NCBI GenBank assembly: GCA_022841475.1
Contig: JALHRJ010000020.1
Location: 1-64,000 of the forward strand
Source of the DNA: Cyclobacteriaceae bacterium
GTDB lineage: Bacteria; Bacteroidota; Bacteroidia; Cytophagales; Cyclobacteriaceae
Reading direction: 5' to 3'
DNA length: 64,000 bases
The notes under the pieces are model-generated. The model saw only the letters and a program-made list of their open reading frames with translations, searched no databases and had not been told where the DNA came from. Both the position numbers and the translations under genes were made by a program. Below, in pieces: positions 51,943 through 60,093 of the stretch. Numbering within the stretch: position 1 is the stretch's first letter; each line of letters opens with the position of its first letter.

Positions 51943-52527
51943 TTAAACACATTTTATCCTAACTTTATAATCCTTATGTATCTTGAAGACTATAAGATTA
52001 CCATTTTGTAAATTTTTAAATGAATGGGAATCTGTATTTGATTTGAATGTCGCTATTATATAATAGACCAACCCAATTCCTGCTCCTATAGCAACCCAAG
52101 TACCAAAACTGTAATTATCACTTCCGCTTAATTCTCCAATAGCCCATGGAGCAACACCAAAGAAAAGTGCACCCACTATCATCGTATTAAGTAAATCACC
52201 TCCTCCCGAAGAAGATGAAGTGTTATAAGTTTTAGACGTTAATGAATTATTGTCCTTGAAATATTTTCTAAGCCTACTGTATTGAGAGTAATCATGAAAA
52301 TTGTCAATTCCATAATTGACATTACTTAAAGAAGTTAGATTTGGTTTATATTTTAAATTAGTTGGTTGGGTTGAATAAATTATACTTTTGTAATAATTAG
52401 TATTATCTATTTTGAAATTGAGTATATTTCTGGTCAATCTGTGTCCAGATATTGTTTGCCCGTTGGTGATGCAATAGGTTATTGTTAAAGCAAATGTGAT
52501 TATGCTCAATTTCAGTGTAGTTTTCAT
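51943..52527 (-). CDS. Membrane-associated hypothetical protein, AT-rich
   Basis: Unrecognised 194-residue protein. A signal peptide or anchor is present (LSIITFALTITYCITNGQ, about 6-23), followed by a polar Asn/Tyr-rich stretch, a Ser/Gly patch SSSSGGGDLL, and two hydrophobic segments (MIVGALFFGVAPWAIG, and WVAIGAGIGLVYYIIATF) separated by ELSGSDNYSFG. It lies 32 bp upstream of the 271-residue exported protein gene on the same strand, so the two may be co-transcribed. Confidence 0.6.
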   Translation of the reverse strand: MKTTLKLSIITFALTITYCITNGQTISGHRLTRNILNFKIDNTNYYKSIIYSTQPTNLKYKPNLTSLSNVNYGIDNFHDYSQYSRLRKYFKDNNSLTSKTYNTSSSSGGGDLLNTMIVGALFFGVAPWAIGELSGSDNYSFGTWVAIGAGIGLVYYIIATFKSNTDSHSFKNLQNGNLIVFKIHKDYKVRIKCV

Positions 52528-52563
52528 AAGGATTATTTTAAAATTTACTCATTTTTTGACTTG

Positions 52564-52746
52564 CTAGTTTCGACAGTATGTGCAATCAGAATGCAATACC
52601 TTGCGGTCTGAAAGAGTTGCGTAGCAAGTATTAGCATTGGGTGATGAATAGGGTGTGCTTGTAGGACAACCGGTACATCTAGGATTTGTGTCAACTATCT
52701 CACAACTTTGGATTCCACTCAATAAAACAAGAATTAGAAATGGCAT
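52564..52746 (-). CDS. Small cysteine-rich lipoprotein, hypothetical
   Basis: A 60-residue frame with a short hydrophobic leader and lipobox SGIQSC (Cys15), then CTGC, a Pro/Ser/Asn-rich stretch, an isolated Cys and a terminal CTYC. The mature part would be about 46 residues with five cysteines. No family is recognised. It is the first of three same-strand AT-rich genes. Small size makes the call uncertain, but lipobox plus paired cysteines argue for a real product. Confidence 0.5.
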   Translation of the reverse strand: MPFLILVLLSGIQSCEIVDTNPRCTGCPTSTPYSSPNANTCYATLSDRKVLHSDCTYCRN

Positions 52747-52872
52747 TAATCTTACCCAAAACTTTCTTGAATTTATTATTTACTTCATATGCATAGATTT
52801 AGTTAATGAATCGTGTAGATCATACTGATTTAAGTTTTGATATTTGTTTTATTATTCAATTTAATTGGTTGA

Positions 52873-53592
52873 CTACTGCTTATAAAACTCAATTTTTACA
52901 GTGCCGCTATTATCGCTTACATTATCCCAATCTGCAAAGAAAGCATAGAACTTATCACCATTTCGCAGACTCAACGTTTTCTCTCCACCGATTGATAGAA
53001 TATCCAACTCGTCATCCAATGATCCAGCGTATCGGATAAATACGTCATAATGCGTAGCTCCGGGTGAGAAAAATGCATTTCCAGTGACCTTGACTTTATA
53101 GACGCCTTCCGGAATGTTTACACTGGCTGCCACACTCGAATTTAGTAGCACACAGTTGTCCTTTCCATGAACAGGCAAAGTGGTACCGTCAAATGAAATG
53201 TTAACAGATCCGCTATTATCATCAATTGACTGCCAGTCAGCGAAGAATGCATAAAGTTTTCCACTTCTGAACCCCAACGACTTTGATGAGCCTATGGAAA
53301 GAATTTGCAAATGGTCATCATCCGATCCAGAGTATCGTATAAGTACGCGCTTATGACTTGCGCTTGGAGCAAAAAAGGCGTCTCCACTTACCGCAACCGA
53401 ATATGTTCCTGCACTAATGGCCGTAGAAGTAGCTACTGATGAGTTAAGCAAAATGCAATTCAGCTTGCCATCTACAGAAAGAGTATAGTCGGGTGTCCCA
53501 GGCGTTCCGTTATTCCCATCTTCCTCCAACTCCTGACAGCTTGCGAGAATGAGCAAACATAAGATAGTGAGTTTTATAATAGGTTTTTTCAT
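52873..53592 (-). CDS. Lipoprotein with two tandem lectin-like beta-sandwich repeats
   Basis: A 239-residue lipoprotein: signal with lipobox ILASCQ (Cys about 19), a short linker, then two homologous domains (about 43-137 and 143-239). Shared elements are NCxLLNSSVA, GxYxVxVxGxAFFxPxAxH, IRYxGSxDDxLxILSIG, and xFYAFFADWxxxxDNSGxVxIxF. The D..DNSG motif with flanking aromatics recalls calcium-dependent PA-IL/LecA-like carbohydrate-binding domains; this is inference from a short pattern. Surface glycan binding would be plausible. Confidence 0.7.
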   Translation of the reverse strand: MKKPIIKLTILCLLILASCQELEEDGNNGTPGTPDYTLSVDGKLNCILLNSSVATSTAISAGTYSVAVSGDAFFAPSASHKRVLIRYSGSDDDHLQILSIGSSKSLGFRSGKLYAFFADWQSIDDNSGSVNISFDGTTLPVHGKDNCVLLNSSVAASVNIPEGVYKVKVTGNAFFSPGATHYDVFIRYAGSLDDELDILSIGGEKTLSLRNGDKFYAFFADWDNVSDNSGTVKIEFYKQ

Positions 53593-53885
53593 AAAAAGTA
53601 GTTTAGAATTGTCTCAGTAGTAATAGAATTTTCCTCTTTCAGTAAAAGGTTTAGATCAAAATTGAACCATTCATTGCGGATATGACAAATTATCTTGTGT
53701 AAATTTGACGGAATAGCAGAGTCAAAAACACAACCTCTATACTTATTGTTTGAAGCGCAAGTTGATATTGATGAACCGAAAAGATGGCTGTACGGAGCAG
53801 TTTGCCATGCTTTATCTAGGCATCAAGATACCGCAACAGATAGGTTGGAAGAGATATGCAAAAAAATTTAAGAAGTGAGATACTG
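53593..53885. other. Intergenic stretch with a short unassigned frame
   Basis: A plus-strand frame from 53686 to the TAA at 53869-53871 encodes PLYLLFEAQVDIDEPKRWLY and then about 25 more residues ending in RLEEICKKI. It has no good start codon and no recognised family. It may be a gene fragment. Nothing else is seen in this gap. Confidence 0.2.
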
Positions 53886-55985
53886 CTATTTGCCGATTTT
53901 GAGTTTATCATCCACCAGATATAAAGGCACCCAAACCTCTACTCTGGTACCGGAAGGGTTGCCATCTTGAAATAAGTAGGTAATCGAATGCCGTATGGGT
54001 TTGGTATTGATTTGATTTAAGATTTCATAAAACGCATGAATCATTTTCAAACCCTTACCTTGCCGATTGCTGTTTTGTGCTGCTTTGGTTCTGCCTACAC
54101 CATTGTCTTCGATGGTGAGTTTCATGTAATCATCTTCCTTTTCAATATTAATTGAAAGTTTGCCTCCGTTGGCCCGTGGCATGAGTCCGTGCCTGATGGC
54201 ATTTTCGGCAAAGGTTTGCAACACCATTACGGGGACATTTTCTTTTTGGGAAATACCCTCACCAAGGTATATATCGTAACTAAACTTCTCACCAAAGCGC
54301 AGCTTCTCAAGATTCAGATAGGCCGTAACGAATTCGAGTTCATCTTCTAAAGTACGGTAAACACGTTCGGCATCACTTAATAGTTGCCGGAGCAGGCGTG
54401 TAAATTTATTCAGATAATCGTAGGCGGCATTACGATCTTCAAGATATAGTAGCGAGGCAACCGAGTTGAGTGCGTTAAAAGTAAAGTGCGGATCAAGCTG
54501 GCCTTTGATGCTTTGTAATTGTAGGGTTTGGAGTTTTCGCTTCTGATTTTCGCGCTTCTCTATCTGTTTAGTGGTTTCTCTCGTTACAAGCCCGATAAAA
54601 AGGACAAAACCGAGATAAATAGCTGGATAGATCAGATATCCAAGTAAATAATACTTGTTTTCTTTTAGTTGCACGTAGTGAACGGCTGATCCGGATTTAA
54701 TAAAGAGTTTAGATTCTCCGGTTTTAGTTACCTGATTTGATATTTGCCATTCGTAATCATCGGTATCGAACGGGACAGCACCTAATTCCACCATCCCAGC
54801 ATCATAGACTATTAGCTTTCTGTCATTTTTTGAGTATAGCAGTAGTTCTTCAATTCCATCATTATCCAGATCATAGGTATAGGAGTAATAGCCCGTCTGT
54901 AACGGATTTTTCCTTTTTTCAATCAATTCCAAATGTGTATCCAATATGTAAATAGACTCAGCTAAGAGTATAATCAGATCCTGTTCTTGAGAATGTAAAA
55001 CTTTTGGGTTTACCCGATTAGTAATGCCCAGATCAGCAAGAAGTTTTTCTTTAATGACTTTTCCTTGGGGTGTAAAGAGTACGAGGCTGGGTGCATAATT
55101 GGAAATGTCAGTACCCTGATAATTGTAAAGTGCGAGAAGTTTTTGTTCAGAATTTTTATCGATTGTAAAGACATCCAGGGCACCTCCAAAGCCAGTGAAT
55201 TCTATCGGTGGAAATTTAAACTCCAGTTGATCATTTAGAACCATAAGCCAGGAACTATAATCTGTGTACGGTGTAGGTGTATCATAATTACCGGCCGCAC
55301 TCATAGGGCTAATAATATCTGGTCTTGAGTCACCATCAATGTCAGTCAGTACCGGTTTATTAAAATTGATTCCGGTAAAGGGGCTGCTTTTTAGTGTTTT
55401 ATTCTCAAGGTCATAGAAGTAGCAGAGACGGGGCCATAGACCAAAACCGGTGGTGATTCGGAAGTAGAACTCCTGTTTACCATCGTGATTTTGGTCATAA
55501 AAACCAATCTGTTTGAGATTGGAGTTTATCAGTCCTTCTACCAGATTTACTTTGGTAATAAATATCCGTTCAAGGTGCAGGCCATTGGGGTCAAAGAATT
55601 CATTGACATTCAAAAAGATGGAATCCTCTTTTGTTGTGAAAATGTAAATCTCACTGAACGTATCCTGATCGAAGTTGCCAAAGTACAAGGACGAAATTTC
55701 ACGAGTGAGGTCATCTGGTAAGTTCCATTGGTCAAAGTATTTTCCTTCATTATCCATGATAGGAATGTTGACCAAAGGCGGACCTGGTTTGGCGTGGATC
55801 TGTTCTGTAATGCCATCCCCATTTAAATCGGCAAATACTTCCTGCACCAATTTCTCGGACGGGTTACTTTCAATTGATACTGAATGCTGATGACCAGTAT
55901 CTTTAATAAAGAAACTAATGATAAGTGCAGGCACGAGAGCCCACAGCCAGGCTGAATAAAGAAGATTGCTTAAGGCTTTTTTCAT
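53886..55985 (-). CDS. LytS-type sensor histidine kinase with extracytoplasmic FG-GAP-like repeats
   Basis: A 699-residue kinase. An N-terminal membrane helix (about 8-26) precedes a periplasmic sensor (30-440) with VCBS/FG-GAP calcium-loop motifs: DLNGDGITEQIHAKPG, DQNHDGKQEFYF, DIDGDSRPDIISP and DLDNDGIEELLLYSKND, suggesting a beta-propeller. A second helix (about 442-463) leads to a His_kinase domain (QLDPHFTFNALNSVASLLYL, His near 499) and a HATPase (FAENAIRHGL, IEDNGVGRTKA, GKGLKMI). It partners the LytTR regulator, whose gene overlaps its start by four bases. Confidence 0.9.
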   Translation of the reverse strand: MKKALSNLLYSAWLWALVPALIISFFIKDTGHQHSVSIESNPSEKLVQEVFADLNGDGITEQIHAKPGPPLVNIPIMDNEGKYFDQWNLPDDLTREISSLYFGNFDQDTFSEIYIFTTKEDSIFLNVNEFFDPNGLHLERIFITKVNLVEGLINSNLKQIGFYDQNHDGKQEFYFRITTGFGLWPRLCYFYDLENKTLKSSPFTGINFNKPVLTDIDGDSRPDIISPMSAAGNYDTPTPYTDYSSWLMVLNDQLEFKFPPIEFTGFGGALDVFTIDKNSEQKLLALYNYQGTDISNYAPSLVLFTPQGKVIKEKLLADLGITNRVNPKVLHSQEQDLIILLAESIYILDTHLELIEKRKNPLQTGYYSYTYDLDNDGIEELLLYSKNDRKLIVYDAGMVELGAVPFDTDDYEWQISNQVTKTGESKLFIKSGSAVHYVQLKENKYYLLGYLIYPAIYLGFVLFIGLVTRETTKQIEKRENQKRKLQTLQLQSIKGQLDPHFTFNALNSVASLLYLEDRNAAYDYLNKFTRLLRQLLSDAERVYRTLEDELEFVTAYLNLEKLRFGEKFSYDIYLGEGISQKENVPVMVLQTFAENAIRHGLMPRANGGKLSINIEKEDDYMKLTIEDNGVGRTKAAQNSNRQGKGLKMIHAFYEILNQINTKPIRHSITYLFQDGNPSGTRVEVWVPLYLVDDKLKIGK

Positions 55986-56731
55986 TGATCTTGTTTTGCC
56001 TGCAATTCTTTTAATTGTGCCTTTGAAATGGCCAATGGGTAGGTCTTGAAATCCTTCTCGAATGTTATTGAGTGAGTTTTTCGATCTACTTTTGTGATAT
56101 AGTTTAAATTAATTATCAGGGATCTTCCCAGCCTGATAAAACCATTTTTTGGCAGCATAGTTTCAATCATGCCCAATTGCACAGAACACAAATGCTGACG
56201 ATCGCCCAGGTCAATGCAGGTATAATTGCCATCCGCTAAGCATGATAAGATCGAAGCTGGATCAATAAAAATATAGCCCGTTCGGGTGTTGATACGAAGT
56301 TTATGAGGCTCCTTGCGCTCGAGTACCAGTGCCTCTAATCGATCCATAAAGTTGGAATCAGGCTTGCGTTGCTTGTATTGGCTAATACAGTCATTAAGTT
56401 CCTTGCGATCAACAGGCTTTAATAAATAATCAAAGGCATGATTTTTTATAGCTTGAATGGCAAACTGGTTGTAGGCGGTTACAAATACAACCTCAGTATG
56501 CTTGTTTACTTTCTTAAGTTCTTTGAGGAAAGTAAAGCCATCCTTGCCTGGCATTTTGATATCTAAGAACAAAAGATCTGGTTGGAAGTCTGTCAGCTGT
56601 TCAGCTGCGGAAAAGGCCGAATCTGCACAGCGGATTTCTGAGAATTGAAGCGTATGCTCCAAGAGCTTGTGCAATAGGTCGAGGGCCTTTTTCTCATCAT
56701 CTACGATGAGTGCGGTTAGCTTTTTTTCCAT
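55982..56731 (-). CDS. LytTR family response regulator
   Basis: Response regulator of 249 residues: receiver domain 1-120 with DDE at 11-13, phospho-acceptor Asp57 in LLFLDIKMPGKDG, Thr in VVFVTAYNQFAI and Lys in LLKPVDRKEL; LytTR DNA-binding domain about 145-245 (LRINTRTGYIFIDPASILSC, LPKNGFIRLGRSLIINLNYI). It is co-transcribed with the LytS-type kinase. Targets are not evident. Confidence 0.93.
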   Translation of the reverse strand: MEKKLTALIVDDEKKALDLLHKLLEHTLQFSEIRCADSAFSAAEQLTDFQPDLLFLDIKMPGKDGFTFLKELKKVNKHTEVVFVTAYNQFAIQAIKNHAFDYLLKPVDRKELNDCISQYKQRKPDSNFMDRLEALVLERKEPHKLRINTRTGYIFIDPASILSCLADGNYTCIDLGDRQHLCSVQLGMIETMLPKNGFIRLGRSLIINLNYITKVDRKTHSITFEKDFKTYPLAISKAQLKELQAKQDQ

Positions 56732-56814
56732 AGATTAAAGTCAACGGATGACTCAATTTAACGGATCAAAAGATTTATACAACCGTAATAGGAATAATTT
56801 ATTAATTGACCAGG

Positions 56815-58155
56815 TTATATTCCCGTGTAGGTAAACGGAGTGATCGCTTTTAGTCTTGCTTTTAATTCCTTGCTGATCGTTAATTTATCAATGAATGCGT
56901 GAATACTTTGCTTTGTAATCTTTTCATTCTTCCGCGTCAGTTCCTTTAATGCTTCATACGGATTAGAAAAACCTTCTTTTCTTAACACAGTTTGTATTGC
57001 TTCCGCCACTACGGCCCAGTTTTCTTCGAGGTCATGATCGATGGCGGCTTGATTGAGTTCTAGTTTTCCTATGCCTTTTTCCAATGACTTTAATGCCAGG
57101 AATGTATGCGCCAACGGTACGCCAATGTTTCTTAAAACGGTAGAATCCGTAAGGTCGCGTTGCAAACGGGAGATAGGAAGTTTAGCCGACAGATGTTCAA
57201 AGAGCACATTGGCTAATCCTAAATTTCCTTCGGCATTTTCAAAGTCAATGGGATTTACTTTATGCGGCATGGCACTCGAACCGATTTCACCGGCTTTAAT
57301 TTTTTGTTTGAAATAATTCATCGCCACATACTGCCACACATCGCGACTAAAATCAATAAGAATCGTATTGATCCGTTTTAACGCATCGAACAAGGCTGCA
57401 AGATTATCGTAATGTTCAATCTGTGTGGTGGGTTGACTGCGCGATAAACCCAGTTGCACTGTTACAAACAAATTGGCAAAATGATTCCAGTTAATTTCCG
57501 GATAAGCAATATGATGTGCATTGAAGTTACCGGTAGCACCACCAAATTTTGCTGAATAGGGAATAGGTTTTAATAAGTCAAGTTGACGGTTAATACGTTC
57601 CACGAAAACAAAAATCTCCTTGCCTAATCGGGTGGGGGACGCTGGTTGCCCATGAGTGCGGGCGAGCATAGGGATATCCTTCCATGCTACTGACAAACCG
57701 GTAAGTGTCTTCACTATCAGCTCCAGACCGGGCAAAAATTCCCGTTCCATAAATTCTTTGAGTGATAACGGGATAGCCGTGTTGTTGATGTCCTGTGAAG
57801 TAAGTCCGAAGTGAATAAACTCTTTGTATTGCGAAAGGCCCAGGTCGTCAAATTTATTTTTCAGGAAATACTCAACCGCTTTTACATCGTGGTTGGTTGT
57901 TTTTTCAATCTCTTTAATGGCTGTGGCATCCGCTTCGCTGAACGTTTCAAAAATGGATCGCAAGGAGGTTTCTTTGTCTTTAGAAAAACTTGCGAGTTCG
58001 GGTAGGGAATAGGTTAAAGCGATGAAATATTCCACCTCCACACGCACCCGATAGTACATCAATCCAAATTCAGAAAAGTAGGGGGACAGGCTTTGGGTTT
58101 GTCCAAAGTAGCGTCCATCGAGCGGGGAGATAGCGGTAAGGGAGTTGAGCTGCAC
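56815..58155 (-). CDS. purB: Adenylosuccinate lyase
   Basis: Purine synthesis enzyme of 446 residues, cleaving SAICAR and adenylosuccinate. Family marks: SPLDGRYFGQTQSL (residues 10-23), TNHDVKAVEYFLKN, FIHFGLTSQDINNTA, ARTHGQPASPTRLGKEI, KFGGATGNFNAH and the signature GSSAMPHKVNPIDFENAEGN (about 292-311). The C-terminus NPYEALKELTRKNEKITKQS and onward to FTYTGI is complete. A diverged second copy of the last 57 codons lies at 50366-50549, suggesting that the present 3' end was supplied by an integrated element. Confidence 0.96.
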   Translation of the reverse strand: MQLNSLTAISPLDGRYFGQTQSLSPYFSEFGLMYYRVRVEVEYFIALTYSLPELASFSKDKETSLRSIFETFSEADATAIKEIEKTTNHDVKAVEYFLKNKFDDLGLSQYKEFIHFGLTSQDINNTAIPLSLKEFMEREFLPGLELIVKTLTGLSVAWKDIPMLARTHGQPASPTRLGKEIFVFVERINRQLDLLKPIPYSAKFGGATGNFNAHHIAYPEINWNHFANLFVTVQLGLSRSQPTTQIEHYDNLAALFDALKRINTILIDFSRDVWQYVAMNYFKQKIKAGEIGSSAMPHKVNPIDFENAEGNLGLANVLFEHLSAKLPISRLQRDLTDSTVLRNIGVPLAHTFLALKSLEKGIGKLELNQAAIDHDLEENWAVVAEAIQTVLRKEGFSNPYEALKELTRKNEKITKQSIHAFIDKLTISKELKARLKAITPFTYTGI

Positions 58156-58205
58156 GGAATACTTAATATGGCATGAAATTACAAAAATGAATCTTGATTA
58201 TAGCA

Positions 58206-58708
58206 TCATCCTTTGCTTTGGATTTTCTTGATATTTTTTAATTCTAAGATATCTAATAAATCTTTTGGGCGACCCGATAATTCTTTGTACTTGATTAAGT
58301 CATCGAATCCTAACACTTTAATGTCACTTTTCCAATCTGATTTTCATCAGCGACTTTATAGGACTGATTAAATCCTTTGCGGGATTCTTCCGATTTCATT
58401 CCTTGATAGATTATTGGTAAAAGTTCTACCTTAAAATAATCAAGTGGTAATCTTAAAATTGTTTTCTCAGGATCAAAAACTATTGATTTTAAGTGGCTGG
58501 TATCGTACCCTAGTATTTCAAGTGCAAGAATAATTTTCCCAAAATTTTCTATGGTAGGCTTATACCAAAAATCTATATCATTACTAGCCCTTGAGTAACC
58601 ATGGTGATTAACAGCAATACCACCCACAGCTAAATAATCAACTTCATACTGATTGAAGGTATGTATAAAGTTCTCTAAAAGACTTTTCAAACGCTCACTT
58701 AGATCCAT
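58206..58708 (-). pseudogene. Nucleotidyltransferase-fold gene (toxin-like) broken by a frameshift
   Basis: The first 127 codons encode a MNT/AbiEii-like nucleotidyltransferase: YLAVGGIAVNHHGYSRASND with the IDFWYKP continuation (GG and DxD metal ligands, about 27-49) and YFKVELLPIIYQGM. The frame stops at 58310-58312, but an adjacent frame continues IKVLGFDDLIKYKELSGRPK and DLLDILELKNIKK to a TGA at 58206-58208, which is the family's normal ending (LGFDDLIKxKxxxGRPKDLxD). A single-base shift at or near the AAAA run at 58328-58331 explains it. It may be a real mutation or a sequencing error. It overlaps the 58695-58901 gene by 14 bases. Confidence 0.75.
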
Positions 58709-58901
58709 TCACAAACTTCAATTCAATAACATTAGATTGATCTAACGAACTGACGACTATTTTATTTTGATTGCCAAGATAATAGGAAAGTTCCATGAGG
58801 CGGAACATGGTAATGATTCGTTCAGATGGTGTAGAGTACAAAGTAGCAATTGAGTTTTCCTTCTCTTTTTCCTCTATTGAAATAACTTCAACTTTTCTCA
58901 T
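58695..58901 (-). CDS. Small protein partnered with the nucleotidyltransferase gene
   Basis: A 68-residue hydrophilic protein, MRKVEVISIEEKEKENSIAT then SERIITMFRLMELSYYLGNQ. It is not a recognised family, but its position directly before and overlapping a toxin-like nucleotidyltransferase, and its helix-rich charged nature, suggest an antitoxin or accessory role. Candidate two-gene module now damaged in the toxin gene. Confidence 0.6.
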   Translation of the reverse strand: MRKVEVISIEEKEKENSIATLYSTPSERIITMFRLMELSYYLGNQNKIVVSSLDQSNVIELKFVNGSK

Positions 58902-58978
58902 AGAAACAAAGTTAAGGAAAAATTTAATGCGAAAAATCTTAGATTAAATTGTGGCTAAAAATAGCTATACAGAACTAA

Positions 58979-59590
58979 TTAACTCTCCTTCGCTAAACTT
59001 CGTTGTAGTTCTACTAACTTCTCAAGATCGCGTAACTCCTGCCGAATGCTTTTTCGAATAAACACTATTAAAACTGCGGCCACCATCAAGGCAGAAACAT
59101 CCATAGCAATTAGCCAAGCCATCGAAATATGTCGGCTAAACTCGGGCGTAAGCATGTAGAAGCCCACAAAGTATAATCCGAAAATGATCATGGTCACAGG
59201 TCCATGAATGCGTTTACGAAATTCGTGAAAGGAAATTGAATTTTGAAGGGATTGTGTTGCAGTATCTGAAATGTTGATTCTCCGGGAACGAATGGCACTA
59301 AAAATTTCAATCACAATCCTTATTGTCAATCCACCTATCATCAGATTAATACCGATGTTGCTAAGCAAATCCTGAAAGTTATAGAGATAGTAGAAATAAA
59401 ATATCAGCATGGCAACCGTTGCCGACAACACCGCTGCATTTCCATAGTGTGCTGCCAACGTACTTTTCTTCTTTGCCTCACCTTGTGCAATCAGCGCTGC
59501 TATGTCTTGCTTGGCAGGTTGTGTTTCGCTGCTGCCCTTAGCTTTTTGCCACAGGGCCTTTAGATCATCCAATTCGTTGTTCATCTTCAA
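58979..59590 (-). CDS. Integral membrane protein, ECF sigma operon partner
   Basis: A 203-residue protein with an N-terminal cytoplasmic segment (ELDDLKALWQKAKGSSETQP) and four hydrophobic helices (about 52-70, 80-97, 130-148 and 158-176), ending in a charged coiled-coil tail (RQELRDLEKLVELQRSLAKE). It overlaps the sigma gene by 26 bases if the first ATG is used (20 with the second, at 59584). Position suggests an anti-sigma function; no zinc motif is present. Confidence 0.7.
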   Translation of the reverse strand: MKMNNELDDLKALWQKAKGSSETQPAKQDIAALIAQGEAKKKSTLAAHYGNAAVLSATVAMLIFYFYYLYNFQDLLSNIGINLMIGGLTIRIVIEIFSAIRSRRINISDTATQSLQNSISFHEFRKRIHGPVTMIIFGLYFVGFYMLTPEFSRHISMAWLIAMDVSALMVAAVLIVFIRKSIRQELRDLEKLVELQRSLAKES

Positions 59591-60071
59591 TCAATGTTTT
59601 AAGTTTCGCTTTTATGCGATGAATTTTTACCCGTAAGTTATTTTCTGTAATGCCAATGATGCGGGCTATTTCTTCATACTCCACTTCTTCCAGCACCATC
59701 ATGATCATGAGTCGATCTACTTCATCCAACCGGCCAATAGCTTTATAAAGAATCTTTTCATTTTCGGTAGAATCGCTATGGCCTTCAGATTCTGTTGTAT
59801 GAATCGCGGCTTCGAGTGGGACTCTGACTTTATTTTTTTCTTTGCGGATTTGTAACAAACACGTGTTGACAGCGATCCGGTAAATCCAGGTTTTGTAAGA
59901 GGCATCTGCCCGGTATCCCGGCAAGGCATTCCACACGTTAATGAATACATCGTGTGTTAAATCATAAGCCAGATCGCGATCACCTTTCATAAAACCCCGG
60001 CACAGGTTCAACACCATACTAAAGTATTGGTTATATATTTTTTCATATACGACTAGATGGTCCTGATTCAT
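59565..60071 (-). CDS. ECF RNA polymerase sigma factor
   Basis: Sigma factor of 168 residues. Region 2: YNQYFSMVLNLCRGFMKGDR, DLTHDVFINVWNALPGY and YKTWIYRIAVNTCLLQIRKE. Region 4: RLDEVDRLMIMMVLEEVEYE and EIARIIGITENNLRVKIHRI. It is translationally coupled to a membrane protein gene and lies 22 bp downstream of another membrane protein gene on the same strand, making a three-gene run. Third ECF module of the window. Confidence 0.92.
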   Translation of the reverse strand: MNQDHLVVYEKIYNQYFSMVLNLCRGFMKGDRDLAYDLTHDVFINVWNALPGYRADASYKTWIYRIAVNTCLLQIRKEKNKVRVPLEAAIHTTESEGHSDSTENEKILYKAIGRLDEVDRLMIMMVLEEVEYEEIARIIGITENNLRVKIHRIKAKLKTLIEDEQRIG

Positions 60072-60093
60072 GTTCGGTTAAACCTGAAACGCA

